Positions 57,799-64,000 of a stretch of 64,000 nucleotides of DNA are shown piece by piece (position 1 is the first letter of the stretch; every line of letters begins with the position of its first letter). The notes beneath the pieces were generated by a model, which saw nothing but the letters and a program-made list of their open reading frames with translations, was not told where the DNA came from and ran no database searches. The stretch lies in contig NC_080561.1 in assembly GCF_030253575.1 (NCBI RefSeq), positions 6,461,001-6,525,000 on the forward strand, written 5' to 3'. Made by a program: the position numbers and the translations under genes. This DNA is from Rhododendron vialii (Eukaryota > Streptophyta > Magnoliopsida > Ericales > Ericaceae).

Positions 57799-60285
57799 TT
57801 AGGGTGTAAGTTCTGGTGGAAACAGACGAAGGTAGTTGGCGTGCAAAGTTTCTGCTCGTTCCCAAGTTAATTCCTCAATTCCTCGATGTTGCCAAAAGAT
57901 TCGGACGGCTTGAATGGTTTTGCGTTGGATGTACTTCTCACTATAATCATGGATCTCTACGGGATGTTTTCTCGAGAGTGACGTCTTCGTTGAGTTCAAC
58001 ATTTTCTTTTCGAAAGGTCAGCAGTCTGGTCTTTTTATTGGCATATGTCCTTTGCCAATTCTGCACAACTAGAAGTTACTGGCGAATGATTTTGACCTTT
58101 TCTGTTGACTCTCTGGTCCTAATAGGCTTGCTTCTCTCAATTTAGTCCAATCGAATCAGTGATTGACAAGGTCGCTTCTACAAGCTTTGCATGGTGTTAT
58201 CTCTGTACTGGATTGATAGTTATTGATGTAAGAAATCTTGACTAGAGGCAAATGTCGTTCTCAACTTCTTTTAAAGTCCAATATACTGGCACAAAGTATG
58301 TCTTTTAAGATCTGGATCGTCTTTTAGGATTGTTCGTCTGTTTGCGGATGGAAGACAATGCGGAGGTGAAGATCGATTTTCAATGCTTCTGCATGCTTTT
58401 CTGAAAAGGTCAACGTGAATCATGAATCATGATCTCATATATACGATACACCGTGTAATCGTATGATTTCTCAAATGTAGAGTCAGCTGAGAGTTTCCAT
58501 TTCCATTCGAGTATGGGTAGGTTATAGGGTCCCATCGGTTTCTGATATATTCTACTTTTACTTGTTGGTATGTGAGACATGTCAGAACGCATTTGGCTAT
58601 GTCCTTTGTTCTACCCCACCAATATTGTCAGCGGAGATCTTGGTATGTCTTGGTGCTCCTTTGGTGGACGGTGAAATTGAAAGGATGTAACTCCTTAAGT
58701 ACTGCTTTCCGAAAGGTTCTAATGTCTAGTACAAAAATTCTTTCCTGGAGGCGAAGGTTTTTATCAACATGGATTGTCTATCCGGCTTTTTTTTTTTTTT
58801 TTTTCAGTTGATAGTTGATATCTTCTGTGGTTGGCTGCAGCTTGAATCCGCTGATGGTTTTCCATCATCTCCCATTCTCTGGTAGCTAAACTAGTTACTT
58901 GTCCTCAATTTTTTTTTGTGACTCAGTGCATCAGCGATCTCGTTTGCCTTTCCTTGAACTGCTCTTCGTATAGATAATGTCGTCAAGATCTTAGGACGAA
59001 CACTACTGCTGTTCGCTCCAAATCGTGAGTTAGATAATTCTTTTCATGCGGTCTCAATTGTCGGAATCTGTAAGCGATGACCTTTCCATCTTGCATGCGT
59101 ACAGCTCCCAATTTGTCTTTGGATGTGTCGTAGTACACTGTATACCCTGCGTCTTATTCGGAAATGATTAATACAATGGCACTGGTTAATCTTTTCTCAA
59201 GTTCTTGGAATGCTTTCTCACATACCTCGTTCTATTCGAACTTAACTCCTTTTTGGGTTAGTCGAGTCAATGGTTTACCCAATGATGGAGAAATTTTGAA
59301 TGAATCTTCTATAGTAACCAGCTACTCCCAAGAAGCTTCTTATTTCAAACACCGTTGAGGGTTTTTTTTTTTTTTTTCCAATCCGTGACCGCTTCTACCT
59401 TACTGTCATCTACTATGATTACGTTCTCGGACACTACGTGTCTTAGGAATATAACTTCTTTCATCCAGAATTTGCACTTGCTAACTTTTGCATACAAATG
59501 ATTGTCTCGGAGTATTTGTAGGACAATTCTCAAGTGGTCTTTGTGTTCTTTTTGGTTGACAAGTATACAAGGATGCCATTGATGAACACTACAACAATTT
59601 GTTCCCGGTACGATGTGAGAATCTTGTTCATCGGACACATGAAAACGGCGAGAGCATTGGTTAGACTGAACGGCATGACTATGAACTCGTAGTGTCCATA
59701 ACGGGTGCGGAACGCTGTCTTAGATATGTCACAAACTCTGATTCACAATTGGTGGTATCCGAGTCTTAGATTAATCTTCGAGAAACAAGTCGACCCTCTC
59801 AATTGGTCGAACAAGTCGTCTATTCTCGGTAGGGGCTATCGATTCTTGATTGTGACTTTGTTGAGTTGGCGGTAGTCGATACAAAGTTGGAACTTCCTCT
59901 CTTTCTTCTTGACAAATAAGGCAGGGGCTCCCCATGGTGAAGTACTGGGTCGGATAAAATTCTTTTCTGAAAAGTTCCTACAGTTGTGTTCTCAACTCTT
60001 GTAATTCTGTCGGAGCCCTCTGATACGGGGCCATGGAGATTGGGGTCGTACCAGGTTGTAGCTTGATGGTGAATTCCATTTCTCTTGGTGCAGTAATCCT
60101 AGCGATTTCCAAGGGAACACGTCCTTGTATTTGCAGATGATACGAGGGAGGTTTAACTCCATATGATCTATTTCTTTCAACTTGAGGGTCACTAACCATT
60201 CAAGGAGCTTATTATGACACATCGTTTTGTACGTGTTAGGTGCAGAAGGGTATTGTCTACCCCCCTTAAATGGGTAAGACCTCAC
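57799..60285 (-). pseudogene. Degenerate Gypsy pol with chromodomain-like C terminus
   Basis: Fragments in several frames on the minus strand, in the right order: EFTIKLQPGTTPISMAPY (start of reverse transcriptase, about 60110), [20 protein letters not shown] (about 59530), RNase H ([20 protein letters not shown], about 59100), integrase remnant (LPILEWKWKLSADS, about 58510), and RIFWQHRGIEELTWERAETL (about 57870), the chromodomain-region signature of chromoviruses. Stops and shifts are frequent and the catalytic blocks are incomplete. Confidence 0.8.
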
Positions 60286-61182
60286 TTGCGGAAGATGACT
60301 TTTCGCTCTCCCATCACTTTCGATAATAGCACGATGGCTAATAGTCGACCCTTGACATCAAAATCAATTCTTCTTGTGACCCAAAAATTACAAGCTAAAC
60401 GTAGGCCAAGACTCATTCTATTATGATCTATCCATCGAGGGGCATTCGGAGCTTTAGGTTGGAGTTTAGGTGCAGTCTGTAATCGCTCGTATGAGTTGCA
60501 CAACCCAGTTGATACTCTGTATTGAGTTGGAGTTTGAGTTGGCATTGATCTCGAAATTCACGTAATCATTATCATTGAAGTAGGCAACGTTGTCATTGGC
60601 ATCAGGGCTATGTGTTCTATCCTTGCTGGTAGGGTTGATAAAATGACTGTAGAGAATGATGTTGTTGACCTTTTGTACCAATCTTGTAATGATTGCTCCA
60701 CGAGGTTAGGTTTAGGGTCTCGAGGATTTCTAAATCTCTGGTTCTCAGAAAGAAGCGCGTGCAATAACGTTCTCTTACTGATCCTATCATATTTTCAATC
60801 ATCATCTGCCTAGAGAAAGGAAATTCTTCTTTGATAGGTATTCTATTTACGGATTAGCCTCTTTCGACAGTACCTTATCCTCCATTGTCGAGGTTTGTCT
60901 CTTTGTCTTCTTCGCACTGGGATTCTTCAACTCGTTTGATTGGCCAACCAATTATAAAAGGAATGGCTCCTCCATCGCTTCCTTCTAATCGGAGTCAACG
61001 TTGATTCCATAACTCACCGGAGTTTGGATTGCGAAAAGTAAATAAAATATTTATATGATATACTTAGGTAAGATATGTCATGGTTTAGGGAAGTAATAGA
61101 AACAGTAAACGTTTGGCTATTCGGATTTACGCTCTTAGAGTATGGTCTACCCAATCTACCCAAGGCCGAGTGTTGACCTTAT
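60286..61182 (-). other. Remnant of gag/protease region of the Gypsy element
   Basis: About 0.9 kb where gag and protease should be; only a weak protease-end resemblance near 60290-60380. Most of gag seems deleted. Confidence 0.4.
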
Positions 61183-61194
61183 GCTCTGATACCA
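61183..61194 (-). other. Primer-binding site, initiator Met tRNA type
   Basis: Minus strand TGGTATCAGAGC two bases from the 5' LTR, identical to the standard plant initiator-Met primer site. Confidence 0.92.
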
Positions 61195-61196
61195 TT

Positions 61197-63462
61197 TGTA
61201 ACGCCCCGACTTTTCGAGAGCAAAATAAAATAGTTTCTTAAGAAAATTTGCTAAATAAATATAATTTTCTAAAATAAAGTTTAGCTATTACAGTCACAAG
61301 ATAAATTTACTGATTCAAAATACATTAATTTCAGAGCTGACTCTAGGGTTGATACAATCCGAAACATACTCGATCTTCGTTCCTGATATTCTTTCCGTGT
61401 TGAACTGCAACATCTTTGAATCCTCTCCATTGAATCCTGCGCCTTCTGGCAAATTGATTGCCGAAGCAAACGATTTGCCAGGATACAGACGTATCCGTGA
61501 GTGATAAATCACCCAGTAGAGTAATCCAACCCAACCACCTCTCTTACTTTACAGTTAGCAGGTAACAAGATAATATTGAATCGAAGAAGCCAAACAAATA
61601 TTCTCCACATAAGCCAGTTCATTACTATCCATAACCTAATGTGAAATCTAAGATCTCTCCGCGAGATCTTTCCTCCCTCAACCGCTAGCCATGCTCGGTC
61701 CCATGAGGTCACTTTCCTTTGCTGTCGCAGATACACCTAAGTTATGTACCGAGTATGCATCCCAATAACTACAACAAGGGGAAAGCTTATCATGCCTGAA
61801 TCACAACTAGGGTTCGCCTATCTTATATACCACTTCACCATCATCACTGGACACACGCCAGTTTATCAATTCATCACTGGACACACGCCAGTTCTGGACA
61901 CACGCCAGTTTATCAATTCATCACTGGACACACGCCAGTTTATCAGTTCATCACTGGACACACGCCAGTTTCAATCTCATCACAAATCTCAACATCACGC
62001 CTGCAGGCAATCTAGAAATAAAACTTTTCAATTCATCCATTACTTAGCACCGTCTAAGTGAATTCTATTCGCATACCACCCCATGTCTCTAGGGTCCAAC
62101 CTAGCACTCAAATCAAGTATCGATGCAACATACAACAAATCAATAATAATTAAAATAATTAATAAACAATGTAATTACGCAACTTATTATGAACGGGCCG
62201 TTGCCCTTAATCTTGTATGGTCAAAAAGCAAATATTATTAACAGAAATCTTTATTAATAAAGAAAAATAATTTTGTACAATTACTAGTAACTCTAGGCTT
62301 ATTTTTTTATGAATTAAAGGCATTTTAGAGAATTACATGAATAAAAGTAAAACCATTAAAAAATGTTTGTATGATCGGTAAAAGTAAAATAATACTTCAC
62401 ATTATAATGATAATAATTTTTTATACCAATATAACATTTAAGTTGTAAAATTAAAACGCGTTGTTGACTAGAACATAGATTTTACTATTTTAGTAAACCT
62501 AGGGGCTTAATCATCATTATTTAAACATAACTTGTGTTTTCTAATTTGGACCGAAACACTATACTAAAATAGTCAAGGGGGGAAACTGTAATTATATCTT
62601 AAAATCTCAAATTTCCAACGTCCAGGAACAGATGCAAAACGGAAAACTGGGTTTCGGTCGTGGCGATCGTCCCCTATCGATTTCTTCCCCTCGAACACTT
62701 CGATTCAATACATTAACACATAATATACTTAGGGAGATGTAGAGGAGAGATTTTTCTACCTTGGGACCGGTCGAAAAGCGAGAAACGGGTTCCAAAAACT
62801 CAAAGCGGTGTCCGGTGGTAGTCCGTCGGTGGCGGGTACAGGCTGAAAGAGGTGATACGGGAAGGTGGTGGCTATGGAAAAATGGAGATTTCAGTGGCGA
62901 GGTGGTGGCCTACGGTGGCGGGTCAGTGTAAGGAGGGCTACGGTTGGTGGTGGTGTTCTCGGCAGGTGGTGACGATGGCAACCGAGCGAGGTAGTGCGGG
63001 GTGCGGCGGTTATGGTGGTGTGGGGAGGTGGCTACCGAAGAGGGTCGAGACGGAGGAGGTGAGGCGATCATGGTGTCGAGGTAGTGGTGCACGGGTATGG
63101 TGACGGTAGGAGGTGGTATTTATAAGGTGGGGGGAGGAGTGGGGTGCAAGGATAAGTATGGAGATGGTGGAATGCGGGAGGAGAGAGATATATAGTTTAG
63201 GGAGAGTTTGAAGAGGAGTGAAAGATTGGTTTGATAGAATTTTGGTTAGAGAGGAAGTATAGACTGAGTAGGAGACGGAGAGAAGGAAGGAGATTGTATT
63301 TGTGCATGCACGTAATTTGTGTGTAGGAAAATTTTTAAAAAAAATGTATGTATATATTGCATGCATAATTGTATTGAAAAAAAAAGAATTGCATTAAGGA
63401 AAATAATTCTAATAATATTATATTTAGGAAAAAAAATTGGGTCAAAAATTCGGGTCGTTACA
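61197..63462 (-). repeat. Gypsy 5' LTR (2266 bp)
   Basis: Plus strand starts TGTAACGCCCCGAC and ends TCGGGTCGTTACA. The same minisatellite is at 61842-61971. Confidence 0.93.
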
Positions 63463-64000
63463 AACACTACTTTGAAACAATACTTATTAAGTAGACTTGC
63501 AGACACGAGATTCTTCCTAACTTCCGGTACATGATACACATCAGTAAGAGTCAGCGTCTTGCCAGAAGTGAACTCCAAGTCCACTTTGCCTTTTCCCTTA
63601 ACTGATGCAGTTGACGCATTTTCCATGAACAGAACGGTACCATCTGCAACTGGACTATACTCAGTAAAGAGCCTCTTGTCATTGCAAACATGCTTTGTCG
63701 CACCAGAATCAACCCACCAACTTCCAGCATCATCGAGGATATTCGCTTCGAAAACAATAGCAATGAATTTAGAATTCTTTGCCCCAGATGCTCCTGGATT
63801 TCCACCAGAGTTCTTCCTTTTCAGGATTTTGCAATCTTTCTTAAGATGCCCAGGTTTGCCGCAATGCCAGCAACCAGTGTCGGTAGGATCCCGCTTCTGC
63901 TTCTTCCACTTACCAGAAGACTTATCACCGTCCATGTTCTTGCGTTTCTTGTTGGAACTTTCTTCCACCACATGTACTTTAGAAGTAGAATTATCCTTAC
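63463..64000 (-). pseudogene. Copia gag end and protease (5' part of the split frame)
   Basis: Minus strand reads a zinc knuckle CWHCGKPGHLKKDC, then the protease motif WWVDSGATKHVC and LTDVYHVPEVRKNLVS. The frame is open from the window edge to the Gypsy insertion. It belongs with 52711-55497, separated by the Gypsy element. Confidence 0.9.

Larger units (their letters stand above)
55498..63462 (-). mobile_element. Ty3/gypsy chromovirus-type element, complete with both LTRs
   Basis: 7965 bp with LTRs at 55498-57764 and 61197-63462 and a 5-bp target duplication AACAC (55493-55497; 63463-63467). Primer-binding site and polypurine tract place it on the minus strand. It splits the Copia frame in the protease-integrase linker. 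Large LTRs surround only 3.4 kb of interior. Confidence 0.93.
51154..64000 (-). mobile_element. Ty1/Copia LTR retrotransposon, right end outside window
   Basis: LTR (51154-52153), then on the minus strand gag zinc knuckle, protease, integrase, reverse transcriptase and RNase H in Copia order. Interrupted by the Gypsy element at 55498-63462. The 5' LTR lies beyond 64000. Confidence 0.9.

Overview
This is nuclear DNA of a flowering plant, most likely a eudicot. It holds intron-split genes of plant families, plant-type transposons (Mutator-like/MULE, Stowaway, TRIM, Copia, Ty3/gypsy chromovirus) and long AT-rich intergenic stretches. I cannot name the species. No tRNA, rRNA or CRISPR was recognised.

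Layout. 1-10056: most of a large MULE, cut by the left window edge. It carries a transposase gene (+) and a convergent Ulp1-like (C48) protease gene (-), each with an in-frame stop; its non-coding parts are full of TATATAAC-type motifs. 10190-15096: a DCAF8-like WD40 gene (+), five exons resolved, with a 1-bp insertion in exon 1. 14563 to about 23430: copy A of a segmental duplication (DCAF8-like tail, small membrane-protein gene on -, tetraspanin-like gene on +). 23.4-34.1 kb: mostly non-coding, with small mobile elements and a near-perfect ~3 kb palindrome (28316-31272) whose arms carry fragments of one unidentified gene. 34165-37798: a probable solo LTR with two MITEs nested in it. 38441-40420: a broken MSL10-type mechanosensitive-channel fragment, fused to 40419 to about 49785, copy B of the duplication. 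50.2-51.15 kb: diverged tetraspanin exon fragments in inverted orientation. 51154-64000: a Copia retrotransposon (-) running off the right edge, split by a 7.97-kb chromovirus-type Gypsy element (55498-63462) with near-identical 2.27-kb LTRs.

Genes that could still act are few: the DCAF8-like gene (probable CUL4-DDB1 substrate receptor, if the exon-1 shift is a sequencing artefact), the tetraspanin-like gene of copy A, and the pair of small membrane-protein genes. There is no operon-like organisation; what links the loci is duplication and transposition. Comparing copies A and B dates several insertions: a Stowaway MITE, a TRIM and a Mutator-type MITE are only in A, a retroposon only in B, and one Stowaway is in both.

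The strongest unusual signals are: the large gene-fragment palindrome; at least five foldback MITEs each flanked by a perfect 9-bp target duplication; a tetraspanin gene with coding minisatellites at both ends; retroposon insertions reduced to little more than a poly(A) tail; and a Gypsy element with young LTRs around an old, dead interior. All calls are by reading; no alignment or database search was run.
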